Assembly (NCBI GenBank): GCA_026214975.1
Contig: CM047815.1
Coordinates: 60,209,852 to 60,273,851, forward strand
Origin: Gentiana macrophylla
Lineage: Eukaryota > Streptophyta > Magnoliopsida > Gentianales > Gentianaceae
DNA: 64,000 nucleotides
Direction: 5' to 3'
Part shown: piece by piece, positions 10,486-22,090 of the stretch
Position numbering within the stretch: the stretch's first letter is position 1
Layout of the letters: the number at the start of each line of letters is the position of its first letter
Translations under genes and position numbers: made by a program
The notes under the pieces: generated by a model
Told to the model about the DNA's origin: nothing
What the model saw: the letters and a program-made list of their open reading frames with translations, nothing else
Database searches by the model: none

Positions 10486-12374
10486 TTTTTACTTTTTGCT
10501 TGAATAACTTCTTGCAGATTTAGTGAGTTTATTCTGATACAATTCTCTAATTTTTGGTGCATTTGCATCCTTTTTCACTTTCCAATATGCAGGAGGAAAC
10601 TCATTTTCATGTTTCTTCTTGTGTCTAGGAAAATGTCTTGATTGGCTTTTCCTAAACACATGTTGTATTGCATGAAATGGTTTCTTCTTGTATTTTGGAG
10701 GTGCAACATTCCAATCATCTTCTGAAGGGTAAAGTCTTCCCTTACCTTTCAGTAGGCCTTTGCCTTTAATTGGTTGGTTTGATGATTTACTCTGCTATTT
10801 CACTACACTTGGCTTTTTCTTCACCGATGCAGGATGAGTAGTTGAAACCATGGTCTGTCCTTTTCTAAATTTAGGTTCAGTTTTGGTCATTGATTCAGAA
10901 TTGTGCTGTCTATTATTTCTCTTCTCATCCTGACTATTGTAGCCAAGACCATATCCGGATCCAAACCTTTTGGGGTCTCAGTAACCTAGTGTATTTAATG
11001 GTGCAGTGGTGCTCTTAACTGGTAGGGATATTTTCTCAGCTGGTCTGTTAACATTAGATGAGTGATCAACTGCTACTTGTTGATCAGCTGAGTGTACTTC
11101 CTTACTAGTTGATTCAGCTTTCATTTCATCCAGTTCTTTCTTTAGTCTTTTATTTTCCTTTCTCAAATTCTCACATTCTTGTTCCAGAATTTCATGATTT
11201 AATTGAATTTCTTCGAATTTACTCATGAGATTTTGGATTAGATTTGCAGAATTTAAAGGGAGAGTAGAAGATTGTGCAGTGTTAGATGTGGATGCACTAG
11301 ATAATGAGAATGAACTAGATATGACCTCTGTTTCATCAGCTTCCTTTGCCATAAGACGTAAATATGCTTTGTCATTGTCTGAGTTGTTAGATTCATCATC
11401 ACCAGAATCATTATCAGATGATTCTTCATTCTTTTCACTAATGGTTTCAGCTTTGAGTGCTTTCTTGCTCTTTCCCTTTTTAGTTTTTTTGCACTTCTTC
11501 TATTCCTCATCTTTGTCTTTTTCTTCAGGGCAATCTGCCTTGAAGTGACATTTCTTCTTGCAGTTGAAACATCTGTATACATCATCTTTTTTCTTCATGT
11601 CTTTGCTTGAGCTTGACTTCTTGTCTGATGATGAACTTCCCTTGAATTGCTTCTTCTTACTAAACATGTCAAAACGTTTAATCACTAAAGCAATTTGTTC
11701 TTTTAGCTCATGTGTCTCTGTGCTGCTTGTATCAGCTTATTTTCTTTGCTGGGGTTCAACTAGTGCACTGGCTTTGTGTGCCTCTGTTGGTGCACTATCT
11801 TCACCGTTCGACTCAAATTCATGAGCCATTCATTGAGACATCAGAGTTAAAGTATCAGTATTTGCAAGATTTATTGTTCCTCTGAGTACTGATGTGATGA
11901 TCTTCCATCTTTCACGTAGACCTCTCAAGATTTTCAGGAAAACTTCATTATGTGGATATGTATGTCCAAGTTGTTGTAGTTCACTGATGATGCTTGAAAT
12001 CTGTTATCCATTTGATCAATGTATTCACCAATCTTCATTTTAAAGTTCTCAAATTTCAGTTTTGCAACAGACAATTTGTTTTCCTTGACTGCTTCTGATC
12101 CTTCATTGATCAGTGCTAATTTATCCCACATCTCCTTTGATGTTTTGCAGTCTTTGATCCTCATGAACATATTACTATCCAGAGTCTTCGAGATCATGTC
12201 TGTTGCAACAAAATCGAGATTTGCTCTTCTTCTGTCATCCTTTGTCCAATCCTTTTTGAGTTTGTCTATTTCCTTTCCTTGATCTTCTCTTGTGGCTATC
12301 ACAATTGTGATCTTGATTGGCCCATCATTGATTACATCTAGCATTTCCTCATGAGTTGCTGTAAGATGAAACAA
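10486..12374 (-). pseudogene. Sirevirus-like Copia gag, minus strand
   Basis: Read leftwards from 12374. Residues 1-146 (to 11934) form the UBN2 gag domain with phrases such as MISKTLDSNMFMRIKDCKTS and MWDKLALINEG. Then come a Lys/Ser-rich stretch and a CCHC knuckle at 11530-11571. An acidic Asn/Asp/Ser region follows in a shifted frame, then a coiled coil (11080-11230; NHEILEQECENLRKENKRL) and a basic tail ending near 10490. Gag proteins of this type are long and have a coiled coil after the knuckle. Frameshifts lie near 11690-11930, 11360 and 10978. The pol part is missing: the element stops near 10480. Confidence 0.8.
11530..11571 (-). other. CCHC zinc knuckle with Gly-to-Cys change
   Basis: CFNCKKKCHFKADC has the CX2CX4HX4C spacing. 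The glycine that normally precedes the histidine is cysteine here, an odd replacement in an otherwise canonical knuckle. It would bind nucleic acid in the retroelement capsid. Confidence 0.75.
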
Positions 12375-12560
12375 TATTATTATTTTATATTCATCAAAAT
12401 TATTAACATTGAATACAGGTACTTTTTAGATGAAACTAGAGGAATCCATAAGTACAAATAAGAGATATATATAGAAAGCACAAATTTGAAAACTACTTTG
12501 AAAATATGTGATATCCTTGTTTGTAAATCGATCCAAGCGAGTTTCGATACTAGAAACTGA

Positions 12561-12573
12561 CTACGATACCAAC
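12561..12573 (-). other. Primer binding site of minus-strand Copia
   Basis: Read on the minus strand, the sequence GTTGGTATCGTAG adjoins the LTR boundary at 12574. TGGTATC is the core of the initiator tRNA-Met PBS. It lies about 190 bases before the gag start, which supports the minus orientation of the element. Confidence 0.65.
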
Positions 12574-12890
12574 TGTTGGTCCCAGAGAAGGGTGAAACTA
12601 TAGTCAGAAGGGGGGGTGAATGGCTATAGTGGAGTTTCAAAAACTTTTCTCAATATAAAAGCTTTTGGGCAGTGGATAAGTCCCTTCTTAAAATGTTGAT
12701 TGAAAGTAGGATATGCAGCCACAGATATAATATGAAATAAAGTAAGTGCAGTAAAGTAAATTGCTATAAGTAAATAGACACAAAGGTTTATAGTGGTTCA
12801 GGGTGGTGTAATCCATTAATCCACTCTTCTCATGTGATGATTGGAGGAATTCACTATTGTTTTCACAGATACACTAGCACAATTGTCCTT
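12574..12890 (-). repeat. Partial 5' LTR of minus-strand Copia
   Basis: Plus-strand reading starts TGTTGGTCCCAGAGAAGGG, giving ...GGGACCAACA at the LTR end on the minus strand. This ending is common for Sirevirus-type LTRs. The phrase GTGGTTCAGGGTGG near 12794 is also LTR-like. The LTR runs into an unrelated plus-strand ORF near 12890, so its start is lost or displaced. Confidence 0.5.
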
Positions 12891-12892
12891 GG

Positions 12893-14006
12893 GACTCTAG
12901 CTAAATCAAATCTGGAGGTTCCTAGAGAGACTGAATTGATTACAACCCAGCTTGATCCTTCTGTCGATAATGGGAAATTGATTGAAGCTGACTATAGAAG
13001 ACTTGATGAATATCAACATTGGAAGTTCAGCTCAATTGATAATCAAAGAAGCCAATTAGAAGCTATGGAAAGCACAGAGCAATGGGTCTTTGATTTGTTT
13101 AACATTACTCATCTATCTCAGCTGTTTAACTCTGATGAGTTTCTGAGTAATGGATACTCTTTGATTCGAAACAATTACTGGAAGAAGTATACTAAATGAG
13201 GAGCTTTTAAGTCAAAGAAAGATGATAATGATGACGATGATGATTCACAGAGAGACTCTGATTTACAAAAGGGGATACTTGCCTCTCTTCAAGAAAAGAA
13301 AGCAAGGAAAGATGTTGCTGAAAATTCTAATGAAGAAAGTGGTGATTCAGACTCTGAGACTCAATCTGAATCAGAAAAGGAAGATGAAGAAGGTTATCAG
13401 TCGCCAATTGTCAGAGACGTGCTTGAAATAGAAAAAGCTAAAGTCGATCAACCCAGAGAGAAAAGCGATGTGAGTTGATGTGAAACTGTCACCAGTAAAA
13501 GAAACTGATCCTTCTACCCTAGATAAAATAAGAAGGGAGTCTGAAGAAAGAAGGAAGTCTGAAGAGTACAAGGAGAAACTGAAAGAAATTATCTCTCCGC
13601 TGACAAAAGAACAGAGAGATGCTGAGAAAGCATCTGAGTCTAAGCAAGGCAAAATAGAGAAGAAAGCTAAAACTTACAAGAAAGATGTGCCAACATAAGC
13701 TGAGTTCATAAAGTACAATTTTAGTGAGCTTGTGAGGATACAGAATGATGATATGGGCATCATTGGGAAAGTGTTACAATCCATGGAGGAAAATAAAAAT
13801 GAAAGATCTAATATGGAGAAGAGATTGGATAGTGTCAAAAAGGATTGTCATGACACACTGATCGAAATCAGAAAGGCATCCATTGAAACGGATGCTAGGA
13901 AAACTGAAACTCAGGAGACTGGTAGGCATGGTCACCAATGTACATGACATGATGCTGCTACTGGAAAATGCCATGAAAGACTCAATGGTTGCACAAACCA
14001 TATTGG
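12893..14006 (+). pseudogene. Unrecognised coiled-coil ORF, 5' part (split by Athila)
   Basis: Not assigned to a family. Reading: an N-terminal globular-looking part (to 13196; LFNITHLSQLFNSDEFLSNG, then YSLIRNNYWKKYTK), a stop, then an acidic Asp/Ser/Glu-rich region (13215-13460). A frameshift follows, then a strongly charged Glu/Lys coiled coil (13480-13695), a stop, and AEFIKYNFSELVRIQNDD with a second coiled coil to about 13915. The same ORF resumes at 29817 after removal of the 15.8-kb insertion. The compact, charged, helical make-up suggests a structural gag-like or env-position retroelement protein, but this is inference. It runs opposite to the gag at 10486-12374, so the two are probably not one transcription unit. 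Confidence 0.5.
14002..14006. repeat. Target-site duplication ATTGG (left)
   Basis: ATTGG directly precedes TGATGTGTAACA at 14007 and recurs at 29812-29816 directly after the 3' LTR. Confidence 0.9.
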
Positions 14007-14542
14007 TGATGTGTAACATTTATATGATAAAAATTACGATGTTTTATATACGTTATCGACTATTTTTATATAAAATATAAGTAATTATAACAGATAATCT
14101 TATAAAATATTAATAGCTATGAATAAATCTAAATACTATAAAAATCTAGTAAAAATGATAAAAAGTTATAAATTTTGTACCGGGTTAATAACCGGAGTGT
14201 CGTGTCGATTCACGTGGGTATTTTTGGTATTTTTACGTAACCTTAGGTAAACCAAGACCCCGAGTGATGACATTTTGTGGAGTAAAATCATATCTTTTGA
14301 AGGAATAAAGGAAGTGCCACGAGACTTAAAGTTCAAGTGGATCAATGGTTCGTGACGCCGTATCAAGTTATATTTTCGACGAACAAATGGCCCAGCAAAA
14401 AGTCATTTTCTGAAAAAGAAGTCTTCATGGAAGTTATAGATCTCCTCAAGAGCTTTCCAACGCATCTTGAATTATGTCATTTGGAGATCCAGAGCTCAAG
14501 TTATGATTTTATCAAGTTTCGGATTAAGATTGGAAAAAATCT

Positions 14543-14579
14543 ATCCGGATCGATCCGGATTTACTTCGGATCGATCCGA
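14543..14579. promoter_or_regulatory. Palindrome pair 1 in 5' LTR
   Basis: ATCCGGATCGATCCGGAT (14543-14560) is an 18-base perfect palindrome. TCGGATCGATCCGA (14566-14579) is a 14-base perfect palindrome. Their centres are 21 bp apart. Both contain CGGAT-CG-ATCCG. The 3' LTR repeats the arrangement at 28402-28435 with 19-bp spacing. Confidence 0.85.
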
Positions 14580-14644
14580 GGAAACATCATGATTACCAAG
14601 CATGTGGCCTGCAGAGAATAATCACGGGATAAGATTTTTATTCC

Positions 14645-14676
14645 CGGATCGATCCGCCCTTTCTCGGATCGATCCG
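14645..14676. promoter_or_regulatory. Palindrome pair 2 in 5' LTR
   Basis: CGGATCGATCCG occurs at 14645-14656 and 14665-14676, centres 20 bp apart. The second ends 17 bases before the TATA box at 14694. The 3' LTR keeps the pair at 28504-28515 and 28524-28535 with identical spacing. Confidence 0.88.
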
Positions 14677-14693
14677 GCTTGGGAAAAATATGC

Positions 14694-14703
14694 CTATAAA
14701 TAG
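14694..14703 (+). promoter_or_regulatory. LTR TATA box
   Basis: CTATAAATAG, a strong plant TATA box, lies just downstream of palindrome pair 2. Transcription would start about 25-35 bases further on. The 3' LTR has the same box at 28554. Confidence 0.75.
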
Positions 14704-15953
14704 AAGCAACTTTGCGGCACATAAAGGGGGTATCAAATATATTTTCTTCACCTCTTTTTAGTAGTAGTAGTATGTATATATATAGGCCTTATGCCATAAA
14801 TAAAGTAGTATCGTTATAATGCTCGAGAAATTATCAGAAGATCAATGTTGTTGAAGTTGTTGTAGCATCCGGAAGAATACAGCTTCTGATTCAATCGTTG
14901 TAATCGGGTAAAATTCCTAAAGTATTTATGTTTGTTTTGTCTTTTTATCTTTTCGTATAATGTTAGTAGGCTAAATCTAATAACTAGCCAAAGTTATGTA
15001 ATCGTTTTATTTCGATCTTTTCGGTAAAGGAATGCTGTCTAAGTAAAATTGAATAAAATTGAGTTAATTGAATCTTTTCCTATTGATAAAGTTTGACTTG
15101 AAAGAATTCATAATCTAATTATGAATTGACACCTCGTAATTAAGTTATGAACTCGTTAATAGAAAAACCGGAGGGTAAAATTGGCGAGTGAAAGCGTGAC
15201 AACGGAACCCGTTTTCTACCCGGGGCGAGTTTATCCTAAAAGATGAATCTTATTAAAATTTGTACTCAAGATCGTAATAATGTTAAATTCATCAGTTTAA
15301 TTGAAACTTAAACCGGAAAGTTGAATCGCCCGCCTTGACAACCGGAGCCTTTAAATAAAATTGACCGTTTGATGAACGGAATGACTCCTTTTATTCAAAG
15401 GTAGAAGAATCGCACAAGGACTGTTCGGAAAAACCGTAATTGATTGTGGACTTTGGGTGATGACAATGGACATATGACAATTTCACACACTAATGTGAGG
15501 ACGAATTGTTAACCTTAGAGTACACCGTTTCATTTACTCAATTGAACCTAAAGATCGAGCACATTCCATTCACTGAAAAGATCGTATAAATCAATTATAT
15601 AAACTTTGGCTAGTTCTCTAATAATATATTTGGCATCTATATATTTATATCTATATATATACTTTGCAACTTATGCACATCTATATATATTTATATATCT
15701 ATATATATTATATTAGAATAAATTTTAATTTACGCATTTATTTTATGTTAAGTAAAATAGTAGTTATCTGTGCTATAAAACTGCGACTTAGATCGAGTTA
15801 ATAAAAGCTCTTTGGTGTTTAACCACACTTAGAAGAATTACAAAGTTCCCTGAGGATACGATACTCTGACTCACCATACTAGCACTACAGTTTGACCCGA
15901 TACACTGTCGGTTAAGGACTGGTATTAGCACTAGAAAAGGCCACGTCGACTTT

Positions 15954-15971
15954 ACGGCGCCGTTGCGGGAA
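15954..15971 (+). other. Primer binding site (tRNA-Asp type)
   Basis: ACGGCGCCGTTGCGGGAA follows the 5' LTR by five bases. It matches the Athila PBS TGGCGCCGTTGCCGGGGA, complementary to tRNA-Asp, with a first-base change and one missing C. Confidence 0.75.
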
Positions 15972-16156
15972 CGACGCTAATTTCTTTTTTTTGTCTATGG
16001 TTACTACTTATATTAGCTCAAAATTCTCGAGAATAAGTCAACACTTTTCTTATCTCACTTCTAATTTTATTTTCGTTGGTACTTACCTTAAAGGTAAGTT
16101 ACCAAATTTTTTTTTACTACTATCAATTTAGTGTTATTTTCTATTTTCGTTAGTTG

Positions 16157-17760
16157 ATGACCAGAAGTGGTAAGGCCCCACTCACTCCTTATAAGCCTGA
16201 CATAAACACTTACTTAAAGGCGATTAAAGTAGAGAAAACGTGGTCATACTAGTCAGGAAATCTGACGAATCATCTCGCAAACGTAAATACGAGAATGGTG
16301 AAATCGGTGATGAAACACCGAACAAGGTTTGGAACATGCTCAGGGCATGGACAAAACCCCGTTAACCTTAATAATCAAAATAATAATAATAATAGAAATA
16401 ATCGAATCGGAACGAGAATAATCGTAATAAACCAAAGAAACCCAAGGCCTATCTCGTGACCAAACCATAAGAAGAAATCGGACTAATAATCCCATACTTT
16501 TACCTAATGAAGGAGCGAATAATTTGAGATTAAATCTCATCTTTTGGTTTAATTGACGCAAGAGCCCAATTCCTAGGAGAGGATGATGAAGATCCGCATC
16601 ATCATCTCTATCTTTTTGAAGAATCGTGCATCTGACCTAAAAGTCAAGGTGCTCACAAGGAATTAACAAGAATGACTATGTTTCCTTTTCTCTAAAAGGG
16701 GCGAGCCGAGATTGGTTTATGTCTCTTCCGCATCATTCACTTACAAGTTGGGAGGAGATTCAAGCTGAATTTCTGAAACAATACTTCACTCCGGACGGAA
16801 TTTGGAATTAAAAGTCGAGGTTGCTAATTTTAGACAAGGATCTCAAGAAACGCTTGGGAATGCGTGGGAAAGATTTAAAAATTGTTAAGAGCGTGTCCGA
16901 CCATGGTTATTCCTTAGATATGCAAATTCAACTCTTACGTCAGTAAATTGAGAAAAGACTCACGTCTTTGATGTAGACCATGCATGTGGTGGTTCTTTAA
17001 TGATGAGTGAGGCTCAATTAGTTTACGATGCCATCGAAAAGATTTCCAAAAATAACAGAATGTGGGAAACCGGTTCTAGCACGAGAAAAGTAGCTTTTGG
17101 CAGGAGAATGTACGTCTAATACGAAAGTTCTAGCACATTTAGAAAATTTGAGTAGGAAATTTGATGGATTACAATGAATAAGAACCAAAGTTCAGAAAAT
17201 AGTGCACCAACCGAATACTCAAATCGGGATAAAATACCACTAGAGGGATTGAAGAACCGACAGGATGCTCAAGAGAGGAGGTGAGTTTTCTTGGTGACAT
17301 ATAGAAATTTAAACAATGCTTACTCAAACTCGTTCAATGCTATTAGAAGAGATCACCCTACTTATCGATGGTCCAAAACCCTAGCAAGCAAGGACAACCG
17401 CCGTATCAGTTCCATATAGGAACTTGAATAATAATCAAGTTTATCAAGAAAACACATCTAATCGAATTTACAATCATTACCTAGATCCTATCCTCAACAT
17501 ACCACTCAAAGTATACCAAGAACTCAAAGTTCTACTCAACTGCTGAAGGAGTTGAAAAATGGGAAAAACTAATGGAAAATATGATGGGTGTAGTATCTAC
17601 TCAAGCTAAAAATATAGAAACAATGGTGACTTCTATTGGTACGAGTCACTAAGGACATGAGTTCAATGAAAACATCTATGAGTGGACATGATACCAGGAT
17701 GAGAACGATAGAAGCCTCATTAAGGAATATGGAAGATCATTTGAGTAGGCGCGGTGAAGC
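16157..17760 (+). pseudogene. Athila gag
   Basis: The ATG at 16157 opens MTRSGKAPLTPYKP. At 16690-16800 the Retrotrans_gag core reads FPFSLKGRA, DWFMSLPHHSLTSWEEIQAE and FLKQYFTP across a frame change. Then come FRQGSQETLGNAWERFK and CGGSLMMSEAQLVYDAIEKI (to 17060), the C-terminal half of Athila gag. It would form the virus-like particle. Numerous indels break it. No zinc knuckle is visible, as usual for Athila. Confidence 0.8.
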
Positions 17761-17769
17761 GTAATAACA

Positions 17770-18480
17770 AAGAGACCCAGGAGGATTACCAAGTAACACC
17801 GAAAGGAACCCAAGAGAGGTAAATGTTGTAGTTACGAGAAGTAGGAAGCTCGATGGAAGTAATGGAGTTGAAAACTTTGGGGATAATGAAGTAGAAGATG
17901 ACTTAGATGGTAAGAATGATAGAACTAAAGATGAACTTGAATTTCTTGACGAGGAAGAAGAAATTATAGACAACTTCTTGAAAAGAAATAAAAGTTCGAA
18001 CACGAAAGTGAAAGGAAAATTGGGTAAAATCCCTAAGATTTCGAAAGATCCCATGGATAAAGATTTAAGGACTTTATTTAAGGAACATGTTAGAATGGAA
18101 AATAATGAAAACAAGGATGAAAAACAGGAAGAAATGAGGGGATCTCAAGTAGAGATTGATTCAGGGAACAATTTAAAAGAAAGAATTCAAGAACACGAAA
18201 CATGGCGTGAGTAATACTCAAAGGTTTAAGGAAAAAGGAAAAAGAAGCGACAAAGGAGCCAAGGGTCATAGATCTAGAATCTTTACCCTACCCTCCTAAA
18301 GATCAAATCAAAAGGCAAAAGCGATAAGAAGTATGCTCGTTTCTGGACACTTTTCGTCATATTCAAGTTAATATCCACGTTATCGAAGCTTTGATTAATA
18401 TACTCGCTATGGAAAATTTTGAAAGAAAAGAAATTTCGTCAAACAAGAAAAATTAGAGGAATATGAGAACATATGCCTAA
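17770..18480 (+). pseudogene. Athila gag-protease linker
   Basis: Charged, low-complexity linker. The frame open at 17978-18214 begins KRNKSSNTKVKGKLGKIPKI and is rich in Lys, Glu and Asn. A further reading, PYPPKDQIKR, leads into the protease segment. No enzyme motif is present. Confidence 0.5.
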
Positions 18481-18519
18481 ATGAAGAATGTTCCGCAATT
18501 CTGCGGCATAAGTTACCAC

Positions 18520-18890
18520 CTAAACTCGAAAGATCCTGGTAGTTTTACCATTCCGTGTGAAATTGGAGGATTTACATTTAAGAAGGTCTTATGTGATCTA
18601 GAGCGAGTATAAATCTCATGTCTTATGAGGATTATAGAAAGTTAGGCATAGGAAAGCTTACTAAGATCGAAATGACTCTGCAAATGGGCGATAGGTCGAT
18701 TAAGTACCCTAAAGGAATTATAAAGGACATATTGGTTAAAGTAGACAAATTCTATTTTCCAGGTAGACTTTGTAGTTATGGAAATGGAAGACGGTTATTC
18801 AGCGCCTCTTATTCTAGGTCGTCCATTTCTAGCTACGGGAAGAACTTTAATCGATGTTCAGAAAGGAGAATTAATCTTAAGAGTCAATGA
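18520..18890 (+). pseudogene. Athila aspartic protease
   Basis: PGSFTIPCEIGGFTFKKVLC leads to the active-site region at 18595, where CDL should continue GASINLM. One G is missing, so the frame jumps. The following frame (18618-18765) reads MSYEDYRKLGIGKLTKIEM and YPKGIIKDILVKVDKF, the retropepsin body. VMEMEDGYSAPLILGRPFLA and TGRTLIDVQKGELILRV close the domain after another indel. The fold is recognisable; the enzyme is inactive as written. Confidence 0.85.
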
Positions 18891-19199
18891 AGACGGTTAC
18901 TTTCAATATTTTCAAAGCTATGAATCATGCATCATCGAGAATCATGTTCTTTTATAGAAGATATTCATTACGTCTATGATAATCGATTACCAACTTTTGA
19001 AGACAGATTAGAAGAATGCTTAACTCTGTCTATCTATAAAGAAGATGAGGAAGACATTGAAATGAAAGAGATAATTCTTTCTTTAGATACGAAAGTTTTA
19101 CCTTTAAACTACCATGGCATAAGTACTTGGAATTAGAACTAGAAGGACCGATTCTTAAATCGTCAATAGAAGATCCGCCAAAGAACCTGGACTTGAAAC

Positions 19200-20220
19200 C
19201 ATTACCTTTAAATCGAAATATGCTTTTCTTGAAAGCGATAATCTATTACCGATTATTATTTCATCAACTTTAATCGAGCAACAAGAAGATCAATTACTTA
19301 GAATGTTGAAAAAGCATAAGAAAGCTTTTGGATGGACGATTCTTTGATATTCGAGGTATTAGCCACGAGATTTGCGTTCATAAGATAATTCGAAGGAAGA
19401 TGCTAAGCCTTGTATTCAACCGCAACGCCGCCTCAACCCAAATTTGCGAGTTAATTGTTAAGAAAGAGGTCATTAAGCTATTAGAGATGGGAATAATTTT
19501 TCCCATATCGATAGTGAATGGGTAAGTCCAACTCAAGTGGTACCAAAGAAAGGAAGTTTCACGTTGAAAGAAAATGATAGAAATGAATGGATTCCAACAA
19601 GAGAAATTACAGTTATCGAATGTGCATTGATTTTAGGAAACTAAATGATCATACTAAGAAAGATCATCATCCACTTCCATTCATAGTTCAAATGTTGGAA
19701 CGGTTAAGTGGTCATAAATATTATCGCTTCTTAGATGGTTATTTCGAGTTATTTCTGATTTTCATTGCAAAAGGGGAGATAGGGAGAAGACTACTTTCAC
19801 TTGTCCTTATGGAACTTTTGCGTATAAAAGAATGCCGTTTGGTTTATGTAATGCTCAAACTACGTTTCAAAGATGCATGATGGCTATATTTTCCGATATG
19901 GTTGAGAAATTCTTGGAAATTTTTATGGACGACTTTAGTGTTTACGGAGATTCTTTTGGTAAATGTTTATCGCACTTAGAAAGAGTGTTGCAACGCTGCG
20001 AGGATACCAATTTAATTTTAAACGGGAAAAATGTCATTTAATGGTATCGGAAGGAATTGTTCTAGGCCATCGAATCTACGAAATAGGAATTGAAGTTGAT
20101 AAAGCTAAGGTTGAAGTAATTGAAAAATTACCACCACGAGTTAATCTAAGGACTCTAAGAGGATTTCTTGGACATGCAGGATTTTATAGGAGATTTATTG
20201 CGATTTTTCAAAGATAGCGA
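19200..20220 (+). pseudogene. Athila reverse transcriptase
   Basis: Reads through several frames: HKKAFGWT, VKKEVIKLLEMGIIFPIS, SPTQVVPKKGS, YRMCIDFRKLNDHTKKDHHP, LPFIVQMLERLSGHKYYRF, KRMPFGLCNAQTTFQRCMMA and, at about 19922-19933, FMDD, the catalytic motif in IFMDDFSVYGDSF. VLGHRIYEIGIEVDKAKVE and LRGFLGHAGFYRRFI complete the thumb and connection. Every classical RT block is present with few substitutions; only indels interrupt it. Confidence 0.92.
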
Positions 20221-20234
20221 AACCTCTAAGTCAT

Positions 20235-20772
20235 TTGCTTGAAAAGGAAGTGCCTTTTAACTTCGATAGTAAATGTAAGGAAGCTTTTCAGACCTTAAAA
20301 GCGAGATTAACTACTGCACCAGTGCTAATAGCACCAGATTGGAATTTACCGTTTGAGATTATGTGTGATGCCAGTGATTTAGCTGTAGGAGCAGTTTTAG
20401 GACAAAGATATAACAAAATTCTCAAAGCTATTTACTATGCATCTCATACGTTAAATGCAACTCAACCGAACTATACAACTCTGAGTAAAAGAAGCGTTGG
20501 CTGTAATTTTTGCCTTAGATAAGTTTAGATCGTATATTGTTGGTTCTAAGGTAATAATTTATACAGACCATTCAGCTTTGAAGTATTTACTGAGTAAGAA
20601 AGATGCGAAACCACGTCTTCTTAGATGGATTCTCTTACTTCAGGAGTTTGATATTGAAATTAAAGATAAAAAGGGAAGTGAGAATGTAGTAGCAGATCAT
20701 CTAAGTAGAATGGAAAATGATGGAGAAAAGGGAATAGAAATTAAAGATTCATTTCTGATGAACAACTTTTAG
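20235..20772 (+). pseudogene. Athila RNase H
   Basis: CKEAFQTLKARLTTAPVLIA and PFEIMCDASDLAVGAVLGQR (first catalytic Asp near 20367) lie in one frame. After a frameshift near 20500 come [40 protein letters not shown] and [10 protein letters not shown] (to 20720). This is the RNase H and its junction with integrase. It would degrade the RNA strand during reverse transcription. Confidence 0.9.
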
Positions 20773-20939
20773 AATAGATACTCCTTCAACCATGCAGTTA
20801 TTAAAGAATAGAATTCCTTCTAAGGAAATGTCACCTGGTTTGGAGATATCATTAATTACTTAACTTTGTGATTATATTCCGTCTCATTGGACTTGGCAAC
20901 AGAAGAAGAAATTCTTTTATGACTTAAAATTTTATTACT

Positions 20940-22090
20940 GGGAGGAACCAGACCTTTTCCGTAAATGTTCGGATGGGATAATCAGAAAGTGTGTGCCTGA
21001 TAATGAAATTTTAAGTATTTTATCATTTTGTCATGATCGTGAGGCGAGGAGGTCATCATGGAGGTTGGAAAAGCCGCTTTTAAAGTTTTACAATGTGGTT
21101 TTTATTGGCCTACGCTATATAGAGATGCTTATAAGTATGTCAAATCCTGTGAATCTTGTCAAAAATGGGGAAATGTATCTAAAAAACATGAAATGCCTAT
21201 GCAACCTATTTTAGAATGTGAGTTATTTGATGTTTGGGGTATAGATTTCATGGGACCATTTCCTATATCTTTTGGAAAAAGATTTATTCTAGTAATGGTA
21301 GATTATGTTTGAAATGGGTAGAAAGTGAAGCTCTTCCCACTAATGATACCAAAGTTGTCATACGATTCCTTAAAACAGAATATATTTACACGTTATGGCA
21401 TTCCGAGGGCTATCATTAGTGATAGAGGTTCACACTTTTGTAATAGACCATTTACCAAGATAATTGAAAAATATGGTGTAACGCATAAGTTAGGAACGCC
21501 CTATCATCCGCAAACCAGTGGTCAGGTAGAGGTGTCTAATAGAGAATTCAAAAGAATTGTAGAAAAGGCAGTGGATTCAAATCGAAAAAGCTCGGGCGCT
21601 TAAACTAGACGATGCATTATGGGCATATAGAACGACTTTTAAAACACCAATTGGTTGTTCTCCTATAAGTTAGTTTTGGTAAGTCTTGTCATCTCCCAGG
21701 TTGAGTTAGAACACCGAGCCTTACGGGCTATTAAATTTTGAATTTCGATCCTAAGGTCAGTCGGTGATCATAGATTGCTTCAATTGATGAGAACTAGAAG
21801 AATTCCGTCTCGATTCTTATGAAAACGCTCGAATCTACAAGAACGCATACGAAATCTTTTCACGATAAGAGAATCTATAGTCGTGAGTTCCATGTAGGTG
21901 ATCGAAAGTGCTCTTGTACAATTCACGTTTAAAGTTATTTCAGGAAAGCTTAAATCAAGATGGGACAGTCCATTTAAAGTAACGAGTTTACAAATCTGAG
22001 TCGTTGAACTAAGCGATGGAAATACAACTTTTTTAGCCAATGGCCATAGAGTAAAGTTATTTGTGGAAGGAGAAGGAACCGTGACTTGAA
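20940..22090 (+). pseudogene. Athila integrase
   Basis: The HHCC zinc finger is seen at 21030-21160 (CHD..., then [12 protein letters not shown]). The catalytic triad is intact across two frames: Asp at 21244 in [12 protein letters not shown], Asp at 21421 in AIISDRGSHFCN and Glu at 21529 in HPQTSGQVEVSNREF. There are exactly 35 residues between the second Asp and the Glu (the D35E rule). The C-terminal part (LYNSRLKLF-like, GKLKSRWDSPFKV, LANGHRVKLF) follows to 22070 with several indels. There is no chromodomain. Confidence 0.9.

Larger units (their letters stand above)
14007..15948 (+). repeat. 5' LTR of Athila element
   Basis: Begins TGATGTGTAACATTT. It aligns throughout with 27873-29811 and ends CACGTCG where the 3' copy ends CACGTCA. 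It contains two palindrome pairs (14543-14579 and 14645-14676), a TATA box at 14694, and an AT-rich block at 15590-15720. Long AT-rich parts are identical between the LTRs. Differences cluster in GC-containing patches and are often indels. Confidence 0.92.

Noticed and set aside
11225..12282. Plus-strand ORFs opposite the Sirevirus-like gag
   Set aside because: They are the antisense of the gag coiled coil and UBN2 domain, which carry the real signatures.
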